The notes beneath the pieces are model-generated. The model was not told the origin of the DNA and searched no databases. It saw only the letters and a program-made list of their open reading frames with translations. This document shows, one piece after another, positions 1 to 6,687 of a stretch of DNA of 10,680 bases. Made by a program: the position numbers and the translations under genes. Source of the DNA: MGBC102946 sp022793145 (GTDB lineage: Bacteria > Bacillota_I > Bacilli_A > RF39 > UBA660); contig CANEDJ010000046.1 in assembly GCA_947426265.1 (NCBI GenBank), forward strand, positions 1-10,680, given 5' to 3'. Position 1 is the stretch's first letter; the number at the start of each line of letters is the position of its first letter.

Positions 1-14
1 TAGAGGTGAATATA

Positions 15-962
15 ATGAAATTTCTAGAAAAAGTAAAAAATATGTTTACAGAAGAAGTAGAAGAAGAAATAACACCTGTTAAAACAGAAGTTCGAAAAGT
101 AGAAATACCAGTTCCATTACCTGTTCAGAAAGAAGAGTCAAGTCCTTCTAATATTGAAACAGTTAATAAAACTGAAGCTGTTAAGCCAGAGGAAAAGCCA
201 AAAGCACCAGTGTTTTTTGATGATAAAGACTTTGATAAATTGCCAACAGCATCTAATGTAGAAAAAAAAGAAGAAAAACAGGAGCCAATAAAGGCGCCTG
301 CTCCGAAACCTTCTGTGAAACCAGAACGAAAAGAAGCCTATGGAGGAAAAAGTCCTGCTTATACAGCTTCTACTTTCAAAGAAGAAAAGAAAACGTTTAA
401 ACCAACTCCAATTATATCTCCTGTGTATGGAGTATTAGATAAAAATTACAAAAAAGATGATATTGCACCTAGAAAAAAAGTAACTCAAAATAGTAATTCC
501 AAAGAGCTTACTGTAGATGATATAAGAAATAAAGCATTTGGAACATTAGAAGATGAATTGGAGACAACATTGTTTGGAAATATGCCTCCTATTACTGAAA
601 ATTTAGATACTGAAAATGATATGGATTTAGATTTATTTGATGAACTGGAAGTAAAAGAGGAAATTCCAAGTGAAATCGTAGAAAGCAACCCAACACCTTC
701 TAGATTAGAACGTAATAGAGAATTAGAACTATTAGATGAAGTAGAAGATTTAGAACAAATGGTAATTAATGAAAGACCAGAACTTCCAACTGTTCAAGAA
801 GAATCTTTTGTAGTAAATACCAATCAAAATATGATTGAAGATGAAATGGATAAGATTTGTAGTGAGCCAAGTGAGGAACTTGAAAATGATACAAATTTAA
901 CAGAGAGTGACTTATTTAATTTAATTGATTCTATGTATGAAAAGAAGGAAGGTGAAGAATAG
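15..962 (+). CDS. Acidic, largely disordered protein with N-terminal amphipathic helix; family not recognised
   Basis: I do not recognise this 315-aa protein as a named family. ATG at 15 is preferred over the in-frame GTG at 6 because AGAGGTGA (2-9) is its Shine-Dalgarno and would overlap the GTG. Residues 1-11 (MKFLEKVKNMF) form a short amphipathic helix followed by an acidic stretch (EEVEEE), a layout like the membrane-targeting N-terminus of SepF, but no SepF domain follows. Most of the rest is Pro/Glu/Lys-rich and looks disordered. Ordered-looking islands are 64-76 (APVFFDDKDFDKL), 128-150 (around PIISPVYGVLDKNYKK), 166-187 (TVDDIRNKAFGTLEDEL region), a Glu/Leu-rich helix at about 229-252, and a C-terminal motif 296-309 (TESDLFNLIDSMYE). 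It heads a run with YtxG- and YtxH-like genes and its stop overlaps the next start. A membrane-associated adaptor or envelope/division factor is an inference only. Confidence 0.85.
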   Translation: MKFLEKVKNMFTEEVEEEITPVKTEVRKVEIPVPLPVQKEESSPSNIETVNKTEAVKPEEKPKAPVFFDDKDFDKLPTASNVEKKEEKQEPIKAPAPKPSVKPERKEAYGGKSPAYTASTFKEEKKTFKPTPIISPVYGVLDKNYKKDDIAPRKKVTQNSNSKELTVDDIRNKAFGTLEDELETTLFGNMPPITENLDTENDMDLDLFDELEVKEEIPSEIVESNPTPSRLERNRELELLDEVEDLEQMVINERPELPTVQEESFVVNTNQNMIEDEMDKICSEPSEELENDTNLTESDLFNLIDSMYEKKEGEE

Positions 963-1249
963 TGGAAGCAATGGAATTATTACCAATCATATTATATATT
1001 CTTTTGATTATATTAGTAGTAGTGGCTATCGTATTTCTAGTACGCTTAATTAAGATTGTTGGCAAAGTAGATAGAGTAGTCGATGATGTTGAGATAAAAG
1101 TAAAAAAGTTAAATGGCCTATTTGAAATTGTAGATAGAACTGCAGATACATTAAATGTGGTAAGTGATAGAGTAATAAGTGGAATTGTAGGAGCAATAAA
1201 CACTATATTTAGAAAGAGAAAAAAGAAAGGTGAGGATACTTATGAGTAA
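962..1249 (+). CDS. DUF948 (YtxG-like) single-pass membrane protein
   Basis: This 95-aa protein has one N-terminal membrane segment (about residues 6-28, LLPIILYILLIILVVVAIVF core) followed by a helical, likely coiled-coil region (VGKVDRVVDDVEIKVKKLNGLFEIVDRTADTLN) and a basic C-terminal tail (RKRKKKGEDTYE). This is the DUF948 plan, as in B. subtilis YtxG, though shorter. The GTG start at 962 overlaps the previous TAG stop by one base. It is chosen over ATG 971 because AAGGAAGGTGA (945-955) is correctly spaced for 962 and too far from 971. The stop overlaps the following ytxH start by 8 bases, so translation is probably coupled. The DUF948-YtxH pairing matches the ytxGHJ order of B. subtilis, where the operon is stress-associated. 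The molecular role is unknown; no ytxJ follows. Confidence 0.88.
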   Translation: MEAMELLPIILYILLIILVVVAIVFLVRLIKIVGKVDRVVDDVEIKVKKLNGLFEIVDRTADTLNVVSDRVISGIVGAINTIFRKRKKKGEDTYE

Positions 1250-1652
1250 GAAAAAAAGTGGATTAGGAAAATTTTTATTAGGGGCAGGAATAGGAGCAGG
1301 ACTTGGAATTTTGTTTGCGCCTAAAAGTGGAAGTGAAACAAGAAAAGAATTGAAGCAAAAATTTGATGATATGATTCGTAAATTAAAAGATATAGATGCC
1401 GAAGATGTAAAAGAGACAATTGAAAATAAAATTTTTGAAATTAAAGAAGCAATGGCTGATTTAGATAAAGAGAAAGTTTTGAAAGTTGCCAAAAAAAAAG
1501 CAAAACAAATAGGTGAAATGGCAGAAGAATTAGTTGATTATGCAGTAGAAAAAGGAACACCAGTTTTGGAAAATGCAGCAAATGCAATTAGAGAAAAAGC
1601 AATTGAAGTAACAAAAGATGTTTTAACAAAATTAGAAAAAAATGAGAAATAG
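1242..1652 (+). CDS. ytxH: YtxH domain protein
   Basis: This 136-aa protein has the YtxH signature: a Gly-rich hydrophobic segment at about 8-26 (GKFLLGAGIGAGLGILFAP) ending in the family's APxSG box, then SETRKELKQKFDD and a long amphipathic, lysine/glutamate-rich helical region to the end. The segment is short and glycine-rich, suggesting membrane insertion or association; the rest should be cytoplasmic and coiled-coil-like. ATG 1242 is chosen because AAAGGTGAGG (1226-1235) sits six bases upstream; GTG 1230 in the same frame lies inside that ribosome site. It overlaps the DUF948 gene by 8 bases. YtxH proteins are usually annotated as general-stress or envelope-associated proteins of unknown mechanism. 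The TAG stop lies inside a hairpin (see 1647-1676). Confidence 0.92.
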   Translation: MSKKKSGLGKFLLGAGIGAGLGILFAPKSGSETRKELKQKFDDMIRKLKDIDAEDVKETIENKIFEIKEAMADLDKEKVLKVAKKKAKQIGEMAEELVDYAVEKGTPVLENAANAIREKAIEVTKDVLTKLEKNEK

Positions 1653-1676
1653 AACTTTTAAAAGTTCTATTTTAAT
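1647..1676 (+). terminator. Perfect palindrome/hairpin overlapping the ytxH stop
   Basis: Positions 1647-1672 form a perfect 26-base palindrome centred on TTTTAAAA with GAAC/GTTC arms, followed by a short T/A-rich tail. As RNA it would fold into a roughly 11-bp stem with a tetraloop and could terminate or attenuate transcription. The TAG stop (1650-1652) lies in the left arm. The U-tract is weak and interrupted, so partial read-through into the next gene (36 bases away, no clear promoter of its own) is plausible. Perfect symmetry also allows a protein-binding operator. Confidence 0.6.
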
Positions 1677-1688
1677 ATAGGAGTAAAT

Positions 1689-2345
1689 ATGGAAATAGTA
1701 GTGGAAGGAAAAGGAAAACAGTTAGTAACTCCTGATTTAATTATGTTACATTTAAATTTTGTAACAAAGGGAGTTACTTATGAAGAAGTATTAGAAAAAG
1801 GAATTGAAAATGTACAACATTTTATAGAGTTGTTGGTTCAAAATCATTTTAATAAAGATGATATGAAAACTAGAAGTTTTGTAATTCGTGAAGATAATAA
1901 ATATAATGAGGTAACGAGAACTTATGAAAAAGACGGTTTTTCATTTAATCAACAAGCGTTTCTAACGTTTGATTATAATAAAGATATTATGGCTGATCTA
2001 ATGGTTAAGTTATCCAAAATAGAAAATGCTCCATTATGTCACTTATCTTTTGGAGTAAAAGAGGAAAAAAATATAAGACGAAATATATTGAAAGATGCTT
2101 ATAAAGAGGCAGAGGAACAGGCTTTGGCAATCGCTTTAGCAGCTGGTAAGACTTTAAAAGTTTGCGAAAAAATAGACTTTAAGCCATTTTCAACATCATA
2201 TATTTCTTCTTCTACATTAGATGGAACTATGATGAGACAGTCTGAAGTTTGTTATTCTGGAGCAGTAGAAAAAATTACAAATGTTTTTACACCAGAAGAT
2301 ATAGAATTAACAGAAACTATTTATTCTCTTTGGATTGCAGAGTAA
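1689..2345 (+). CDS. SIMPL (DUF541) domain protein
   Basis: This 218-aa protein starts with the SIMPL signature: a beta strand MEIVVEGKGKQLVTPDLIMLHLNF equivalent to the family's GEGxxxxxPDxxxxxxxV pattern, then the long helix TYEEVLEKGIENVQHFIELL. The domain continues through FNQQAFLTFDYNKDIMADLMVKLSKI and the helix ILKDAYKEAEEQALAIALAAGKTL, and ends in the strand ITNVFTPEDIELTETIYSLWIAE. No signal peptide or membrane segment is visible, so it should be cytoplasmic, unlike the exported Gram-negative members (BP26/OMP28). Family function is poorly defined. The start has AGGAG at 1679-1683, five bases upstream. It sits between two hairpins; read-through from ytxH or an undetected promoter inside the end of ytxH would have to drive it. 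Confidence 0.9.
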   Translation: MEIVVEGKGKQLVTPDLIMLHLNFVTKGVTYEEVLEKGIENVQHFIELLVQNHFNKDDMKTRSFVIREDNKYNEVTRTYEKDGFSFNQQAFLTFDYNKDIMADLMVKLSKIENAPLCHLSFGVKEEKNIRRNILKDAYKEAEEQALAIALAAGKTLKVCEKIDFKPFSTSYISSSTLDGTMMRQSEVCYSGAVEKITNVFTPEDIELTETIYSLWIAE

Positions 2346-2371
2346 AGTGTTAAAAATTTAACACTTTTTTT
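2344..2371 (+). terminator. Intrinsic terminator of the SIMPL gene, overlapping its stop codon
   Basis: AAAGTGTTAAA (2344-2354) pairs perfectly with TTTAACACTTT (2357-2367), and the T run continues to 2371. The left arm begins inside the TAA stop (2343-2345). It is a compact 11-bp stem, with the closing pairs next to the loop probably open, followed by a U-tract. Good evidence for termination. Confidence 0.85.
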
Positions 2372-2400
2372 GATGCTTGTTTGGGTTTGGCTTTTATCCT

Positions 2401-2428
2401 TTGCATTTTTTATTGTGATACATGTAAT
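2401..2428 (+). promoter_or_regulatory. Weak candidate promoter for the holin gene
   Basis: TTGCAT (2401-2406) and TGTAAT (2423-2428) are separated by 16 bases, between the upstream terminator and the holin ribosome site. The -35 is poor. It is proposed mainly because the terminator at 2344-2371 means the holin gene needs its own promoter in this 77-base gap. Confidence 0.3.
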
Positions 2429-2448
2429 AAAGAGAAAGGAGAATTGCT

Positions 2449-2847
2449 ATGAAACAAGTATTTCAAATGTTCACAAGTTTTGCAGTTACTTTTTTTACCT
2501 ATATATTTGGAAAAATGGATATGGCACTGATTACTTTATTAGTAGTAATAGGAGTAGATTTAATATCTGGACTTGCCAAAGCCTATATCACAGGGAATTT
2601 GAGTGCTAGTAAAGGAATGAAAGGGTTAGTAAAAAAAATCAGTTACTTATCTATAGTAGCTGTGGCAGTAATTGTAGACCAACTTTGTAAAAGTGGTGAT
2701 GTGATTCGAACTTTTGTCATTTACTATTTTGTGATTAATGAGTGTCTTTCTATACTAGAAAATGCAGTTGCAATGAAACTTCCAATCCCCAAAATTTTAG
2801 TGGATAAACTTGAACAGTTAAAAGTAGATGCAGATAGTAAAACATAA
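2449..2847 (+). CDS. Phage-type holin (Phage_holin_4_1 / toxin-secretion holin family), orphan
   Basis: This 132-aa membrane protein matches the holin family that includes TcdE- and Cp-1-type holins. Hydrophobic segments lie at about 7-20, 25-47, 63-82 and 87-106. Family features visible are VIGVDLISGLAKAYITG (equivalent to the usual DxxTGxxKA region), the basic loop NLSASKGMKGLVKKISYL, the INECLSILENA motif, and the final PIPKILVDKLEQLK. Such holins form lesions in the cytoplasmic membrane and let an endolysin or toxin reach the wall. The start is set by AAAGGAG (2435-2441), seven bases before ATG. No endolysin, amidase or other phage gene lies in the window, and terminators bound the gene on both sides. 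It is either a lone prophage remnant or a domesticated holin. Confidence 0.88.
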   Translation: MKQVFQMFTSFAVTFFTYIFGKMDMALITLLVVIGVDLISGLAKAYITGNLSASKGMKGLVKKISYLSIVAVAVIVDQLCKSGDVIRTFVIYYFVINECLSILENAVAMKLPIPKILVDKLEQLKVDADSKT

Positions 2848-2850
2848 TAT

Positions 2851-2910
2851 TTAAAATAAAAATGAAGTGCTGAATAAATTTTTGCACTTCATTTTTATTT
2901 TAATATTTTT
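2851..2910 (+). terminator. Strong intrinsic terminator downstream of the holin gene
   Basis: A perfect 20-bp stem pairs 2851-2870 with 2884-2903 around a 13-base loop; the loop-proximal GAAGTGC/GCACTTC is the GC-richer part. The right side is T-rich and ends in a T run to 2910. It insulates the holin gene from the gatCAB promoter. Confidence 0.9.
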
Positions 2911-2949
2911 CAAATCTAACAACGAATTATAGAATGTCTTGTAAATATT

Positions 2950-2978
2950 TTGTAAATAATTATAAAAAATGGTATAAT
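2950..2978 (+). promoter_or_regulatory. SigA-type promoter of gatCAB
   Basis: TTGTAA (2950-2955), a 17-base spacer and a consensus TATAAT (2973-2978) preceded by TGG, giving an extended -10. Transcription should start near 2985, with AAAGGAGG (2993-3000) just downstream. A TTGTAAATA direct repeat occurs at 2939-2947 and 2950-2958, 11 bases apart, so the -35 region is duplicated one helical turn upstream. Confidence 0.87.
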
Positions 2979-3006
2979 AGAAACTGTGAAATAAAGGAGG
3001 AGAATT

Positions 3007-3303
3007 ATGCAAGGATTAACGCGTGATGAAGTTGAACATGTAGCAGATTTAGCGAATCTTGTTTTAACAGAAGAAGAAAAACAAAAATTCTCTCGTCAAT
3101 TGAGTGATATATTAGCAGATATTGAAAAAATTGGCGCTGCTGACATAGAAGATGAAAATAAAATTTTAATCGCTCCAACAGAAAATCATGATTTGTATCA
3201 TGATGATGAAACTGTAGAAAGCTTAAAAAATGAAGAAATAGAAAAGAATGCAAACAAAACAAGTGGAGATTATATTTCAGTACCAAAGGCTTTAGATGAC
3301 TAG
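3007..3303 (+). CDS. gatC: Asp-tRNA(Asn)/Glu-tRNA(Gln) amidotransferase subunit C
   Basis: GatC is the small subunit that wraps around and stabilises GatA-GatB in the cytoplasmic complex that converts Glu-tRNA(Gln) to Gln-tRNA(Gln), and Asp-tRNA(Asn) to Asn-tRNA(Asn) where needed. At 98 aa it has the usual length. The N-terminal helix pair is typical (DEVEHVADLANLVLTEEEKQKF, then QLSDILADIEKI), as is the C-terminal ending GDYISVPKALDD, which matches the family's FxVPKVL pattern. The start has a near-perfect AAAGGAGG six bases upstream. Its TAG stop overlaps the gatA start (ATGACTAG, 3296-3303), so the two are translationally coupled. Confidence 0.97.
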   Translation: MQGLTRDEVEHVADLANLVLTEEEKQKFSRQLSDILADIEKIGAADIEDENKILIAPTENHDLYHDDETVESLKNEEIEKNANKTSGDYISVPKALDD

Positions 3304-4747
3304 TTATTTATCATTGTCTTTGAATGAAATTCATTCAAAACTAGTAAATAAAGAAATAAAGCCACTTGATTTGGTATTAGAAGCATTCGATAAAATTGAA
3401 AAAAATGAAAATTTAAATGCCTTTATAACACTTAATAAAGAAAGTGCAATAGAAGAAGCAAAAAGATTAGAACAAGAAGAAGTAAAGGGTCTTTTATTTG
3501 GAATGCCAATTGCAATAAAAGATAATATTGTGACTAAAAATTTAAAAACAACTTGTGCTTCTTATATGTTAGAAAATTTTGACCCAATTTATGATGCAAC
3601 AGTAGTTGAAAAAATAAAAGCAAATCATATGATTATAATTGGAAAGACCAATATGGATGAATTTGCTATGGGATCAACAGGTGAAACAAGTTATTTTGGT
3701 AATATTTTAAATCCTTGGGATTTGACAAAAGTACCAGGTGGTAGTAGCAGTGGAAGCGCAGCAGCAGTAAGTGCTGGAATTACTCCATTTGCACTTGGTT
3801 CTGATACTGGTGGAAGCATTAGACAGCCATCTAGTTTTTGTGGTGTTGTTGGAATGAAGCCTACATATGGAAGAGTTTCTAGATATGGACTCATTGCATT
3901 TGCTTCCTCTTTAGATCATATTGGTCCAATCACAAGAACTGTATATGAAAATGCTGCACTTTTAGAAGCCATAAGTGGTGAGGATACTAATGATTTAACT
4001 TCTTCTAGTAGAGTAGTTCCACATTATATAGATTATTTAAACCAAGAAATAAAAGGACTAAAAATTGGAGTCCCAAATTATTATATGAGTGATGTTATTA
4101 ATGAAGAAGTTCGAAATAAAATGAAAGAAATCATTATGTTATTGGAAAACTTGGGGTGCGAAATTGACTTTATTGATATAGATTATTTAGAGTATGCAAT
4201 TCCACTTTATCAAGTAATTGCTTTGGCTGAAGCGAGCAGCAATTTGGCTCGTTATGATGGGATTAAATTTGGACATGCTACAAACTCTTATCAGTCTTTA
4301 GAAGAATTTTATAAAAAAACTCGTAGTGAAGGGTTTGGAGATGAAGTTAAGAGAAGACTTATGATAGGGTCTTATGTTTTGAGTGGAAAGAATGCAAATA
4401 TTTATTATGAAAAAGCATTAAAAATAAGAAGAAAAATGGTAGATAGTTTTAAGGAAGCATTCACTAAATATGATTTGTTAATTGGTCCTACAAATACTGA
4501 TGTAGCTTATTTATTAGGAACAAAGCAGGATGACGCTTTGAAAAGTTTTTATGATGATTTATTGACAATTCCTTTGAATATGGCAGGATTACCAGCCTTA
4601 TCTCTTCCAGTTGGCTTCAATCATGATCACATGCCAATTGGAATGCAGATTATTGGAAACTATTTTAAAGAAGAGACAATTTATACTTTAGCATCTGCAT
4701 TAGAAAAAACTTTAAATTTAGATTTGGAGAGTGGTAAAAAATGCTAG
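3296..4747 (+). CDS. gatA: Asp-tRNA(Asn)/Glu-tRNA(Gln) amidotransferase subunit A
   Basis: GatA is the amidase-signature subunit that hydrolyses glutamine (or asparagine) and passes ammonia to GatB. It is 483 aa, full length. The Ser-cisSer-Lys triad is visible: K75 in MPIAIKDN, cis-Ser S150 in PGGSSSGSAAA, and nucleophile S174 in DTGGSIRQPSS, all offset by four from the S. aureus numbering as I recall it (K79, S154, S178). Amide-substrate residues also align at the same offset: Y305, R354 and D421. The ending ALSLPVGF...PIGMQIIG is typical. AAAGG (3285-3289 region) precedes the start, which overlaps gatC by 8 bases. The TAG stop overlaps the gatB ATG (4741-4747). Its presence implies that the organism makes Gln-tRNA by the indirect route. 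Confidence 0.98.
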   Translation: MTSYLSLSLNEIHSKLVNKEIKPLDLVLEAFDKIEKNENLNAFITLNKESAIEEAKRLEQEEVKGLLFGMPIAIKDNIVTKNLKTTCASYMLENFDPIYDATVVEKIKANHMIIIGKTNMDEFAMGSTGETSYFGNILNPWDLTKVPGGSSSGSAAAVSAGITPFALGSDTGGSIRQPSSFCGVVGMKPTYGRVSRYGLIAFASSLDHIGPITRTVYENAALLEAISGEDTNDLTSSSRVVPHYIDYLNQEIKGLKIGVPNYYMSDVINEEVRNKMKEIIMLLENLGCEIDFIDIDYLEYAIPLYQVIALAEASSNLARYDGIKFGHATNSYQSLEEFYKKTRSEGFGDEVKRRLMIGSYVLSGKNANIYYEKALKIRRKMVDSFKEAFTKYDLLIGPTNTDVAYLLGTKQDDALKSFYDDLLTIPLNMAGLPALSLPVGFNHDHMPIGMQIIGNYFKEETIYTLASALEKTLNLDLESGKKC

Positions 4748-6156
4748 TACCAACAATTGGAATAGAAATCCATGTAGAATTAAAAAGTAAGGGAAAAGTG
4801 TTTTCAAAAGGGAAAAATGAATTTAGTACACGTCCAAATACAAACGTAACAGTTCTTGACTTGGGTTATCCAGGAACACTACCACAACTTAATAAAGAAG
4901 TTGTTAATATGGGAATTGCGGCCTCTTTAGCATTTCATGCAGAAATTGCTAGAGAAATGCATTTTGATAGAAAAAATTATTTTTATCCAGACCTTCCAAA
5001 AGGATATCAGATCACACAGCAAAAAACGCCAATTGGAAGTAATGGGTATATAGAAATAGAACAAAATGGAATAAAAAAACAAATTCGTATAGAACGGTTA
5101 CATATTGAGGAAGATACTTGCAAAAGTATTCATACAGAACATGCAACTTTATTAAATTTTAATAGAGCAGGGGTTCCTCTTATTGAAATTGTAAGTCGTC
5201 CTGATATTGAAAGTGCAGAAGAAGCTGTTTTGTATGTTGAAAAATTAAGAGAGACCTTATTATATTTAGGAATAAGTGATGTTAAAATAGAAGAAGGAAG
5301 TATGCGTTGTGATGTCAATGTTTCATTACATGAAAAAGGAAAACCACTTGGGACAAAAGTAGAAATTAAAAACATTGGTTCTATTAGTAATGTAGGAGTA
5401 GCTATTAACTATGAAATAAAAAGGCAAACTGAAATGTTAGAAAATAATGTAAAAATAGTGGAAGAAACAAGACGCTTTGATGATAAATCGATGACAACAA
5501 TTGCTATGCGAACAAAAGAGACTGGAAATGACTATCGTTATTTTCCAGAACCAGATTTGCCTTATATTCATGTAAGTGAAGAGTGGATAAAAGGGGTAGA
5601 AGTTAAAATGCCAGTTATGCCTGAAGTATTAAGAATAGAATATCAAAACTTGGGTGTAAATGAAAAAAACATAAACGCTATTGTGGCTAATAAAAAAATG
5701 TGTGATTTTTATGAAAAAATGAGAAAAACTATGAATCCTGTTATTTTATCTAACTTATTAACTGGGGATATTATTGGCTTTATGAATAAAAACTCTTTAG
5801 AATTCGAAGATATCAAATTAGATGAAAATAACTTGAAAGATTTTGTAGTGGCATTAGAAAATCGTGATATTTCTTCAAAACAAGGGAAAGAAATCTTACC
5901 AATATTAATGACCGAAGGCGGGGATTATGAAGCACTTATCAAAAAACTTGGAGTAAAACAGATTAGTGATAATGATTCTTTATTAGAACTGATTAATCAA
6001 GTAATTGCTCAGAATCCAGAATCAATAGTTGATTTTAAAGCAGGAAAAGATAGAGCTATAAAATATTTAATGGGACAAATTATGAAAGCTTCTAAAGGAC
6101 AAGCAAATCCAGCTTTGGTTAATAAATTATTGGTAGAAGTTTTAGAAAATTTATAA
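4741..6156 (+). CDS. gatB: Asp-tRNA(Asn)/Glu-tRNA(Gln) amidotransferase subunit B
   Basis: GatB is the tRNA-binding kinase/transamidase subunit that phosphorylates the misacylated Glu or Asp and amidates it with ammonia from GatA. At 471 aa it is full length. Cradle-domain motifs are present: TIGIEIHVEL (E9, H11), HFDRKNYFYPDLPKGYQIT at about 74-92, RLHIEEDTCKS (E123, E124), and GSMRCDVNVSL at 187-195. The C-terminal YqeY-like tail domain ends in MGQIMKASKGQANPALVN, which contacts tRNA. The N-terminal region reads NTNVTVLDLGYPG where many GatB proteins have a CPxC zinc motif. S. aureus GatB also lacks it, so this is the Bacilli form rather than damage. The start overlaps the gatA stop by seven bases, with a weak GGAG about 11 bases upstream, so coupling to gatA translation is likely. 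Confidence 0.98.
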   Translation: MLVPTIGIEIHVELKSKGKVFSKGKNEFSTRPNTNVTVLDLGYPGTLPQLNKEVVNMGIAASLAFHAEIAREMHFDRKNYFYPDLPKGYQITQQKTPIGSNGYIEIEQNGIKKQIRIERLHIEEDTCKSIHTEHATLLNFNRAGVPLIEIVSRPDIESAEEAVLYVEKLRETLLYLGISDVKIEEGSMRCDVNVSLHEKGKPLGTKVEIKNIGSISNVGVAINYEIKRQTEMLENNVKIVEETRRFDDKSMTTIAMRTKETGNDYRYFPEPDLPYIHVSEEWIKGVEVKMPVMPEVLRIEYQNLGVNEKNINAIVANKKMCDFYEKMRKTMNPVILSNLLTGDIIGFMNKNSLEFEDIKLDENNLKDFVVALENRDISSKQGKEILPILMTEGGDYEALIKKLGVKQISDNDSLLELINQVIAQNPESIVDFKAGKDRAIKYLMGQIMKASKGQANPALVNKLLVEVLENL

Positions 6157-6157
6157 T

Positions 6158-6186
6158 TTGCGAGAAAAAAAGAAATATAGTATAAT
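6158..6186 (+). promoter_or_regulatory. SigA-type promoter of the 6210-9555 membrane operon
   Basis: TTGCGA (6158-6163), exactly 17 bases of spacer, then consensus TATAAT (6181-6186). The -35 begins two bases after the gatB stop. Start would fall near 6192, leaving a leader of under 20 bases before ATG 6210. No terminator is visible between gatB and this promoter, so gatCAB transcripts may also read through. Confidence 0.8.
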
Positions 6187-6209
6187 GAGAATACAAATGG
6201 GGTGATAAA

Positions 6210-6668
6210 ATGGCATCTGTTTTAAAGTTTTTAAAACGTCATATTATAGCAATTATTATACTTATCATTTTTTTGATTATAGGAATTGTACTTTTTATTT
6301 TTGTACGCCAAATATTAGGATCAGGGAATGAAGGAACAATCTATGGTAATAGATTAGATGGAATTGAAAAAATAGGGCTTAAAAATGAAACATTAGATAA
6401 GATAAGTACTGAGATAAAAAAGAATGAATTTGTCAAAAAAGTGACTTATCGTGTTGAGGGAAGAACCATCAATTACACAGTTGATGTAGCACCAAATACA
6501 ACTATAGAGAACTCTAAAAAAGTAGCAGAGCCAATTTTAGCTACTTTAAATAATGAAGAAAAAACTTTTTATGATATTCAAATTTTTGTTACATGTAATG
6601 AAGCAGAGAGTGAAGGATATCCAATAAATGGGTATAAACATAGAACGAGTTCTGAATTTGTATGGTAG
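6210..6668 (+). CDS. Single-pass membrane protein of unknown family
   Basis: I do not recognise this 152-aa protein. It has a basic N-terminus (MASVLKFLKRH), a strongly hydrophobic membrane segment at about 12-34, then a small soluble domain. The domain seems to start with a helix (DGIEKIGLKNETLDKISTEIKK), then two strands (KKVTYRVEGRTINYTVDVAP), a helix (TIENSKKVAEPILATLNN) and a strand (YDIQIFVTCN), a beta-beta-alpha-beta plan loosely reminiscent of Asp23-type or BON-type domains; that likeness is weak. The single cysteine is near the end. GGGGTG (6199-6204) precedes the start. It is first in an operon with a degenerate-GGDEF receptor (start 19 bases beyond its stop) and a YihY-family protein, so it may be an accessory subunit of that membrane system (inference). 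Confidence 0.85.
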   Translation: MASVLKFLKRHIIAIIILIIFLIIGIVLFIFVRQILGSGNEGTIYGNRLDGIEKIGLKNETLDKISTEIKKNEFVKKVTYRVEGRTINYTVDVAPNTTIENSKKVAEPILATLNNEEKTFYDIQIFVTCNEAESEGYPINGYKHRTSSEFVW

Positions 6669-6687
6669 GGGCTAAATGGAGGTTTTT

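Noticed and set aside
2373..2609. Reading frame starting ATG 2373 with a hydrophobic N-terminus, running into the holin gene in another frame
   Set aside because: It has no ribosome site (it follows the terminator T run directly), and most of it overlaps the well-supported holin gene.
3005..3286. Long minus-strand frames opposite gatC and elsewhere (485-688, 931-1203, 1151-1492, 3691-3894, 5130-5375, 6740-6943, 10173-10370)
   Set aside because: Each is antisense to a confident gene, has low-complexity Ser/Phe/Leu-rich or similar shadow composition, and lacks a supporting ribosome site.
4835..4875. Missing CPxC zinc motif in GatB as a possible defect
   Set aside because: Bacilli GatB proteins such as that of S. 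aureus have the same Asn/Thr-rich replacement, and the rest of the enzyme is intact.
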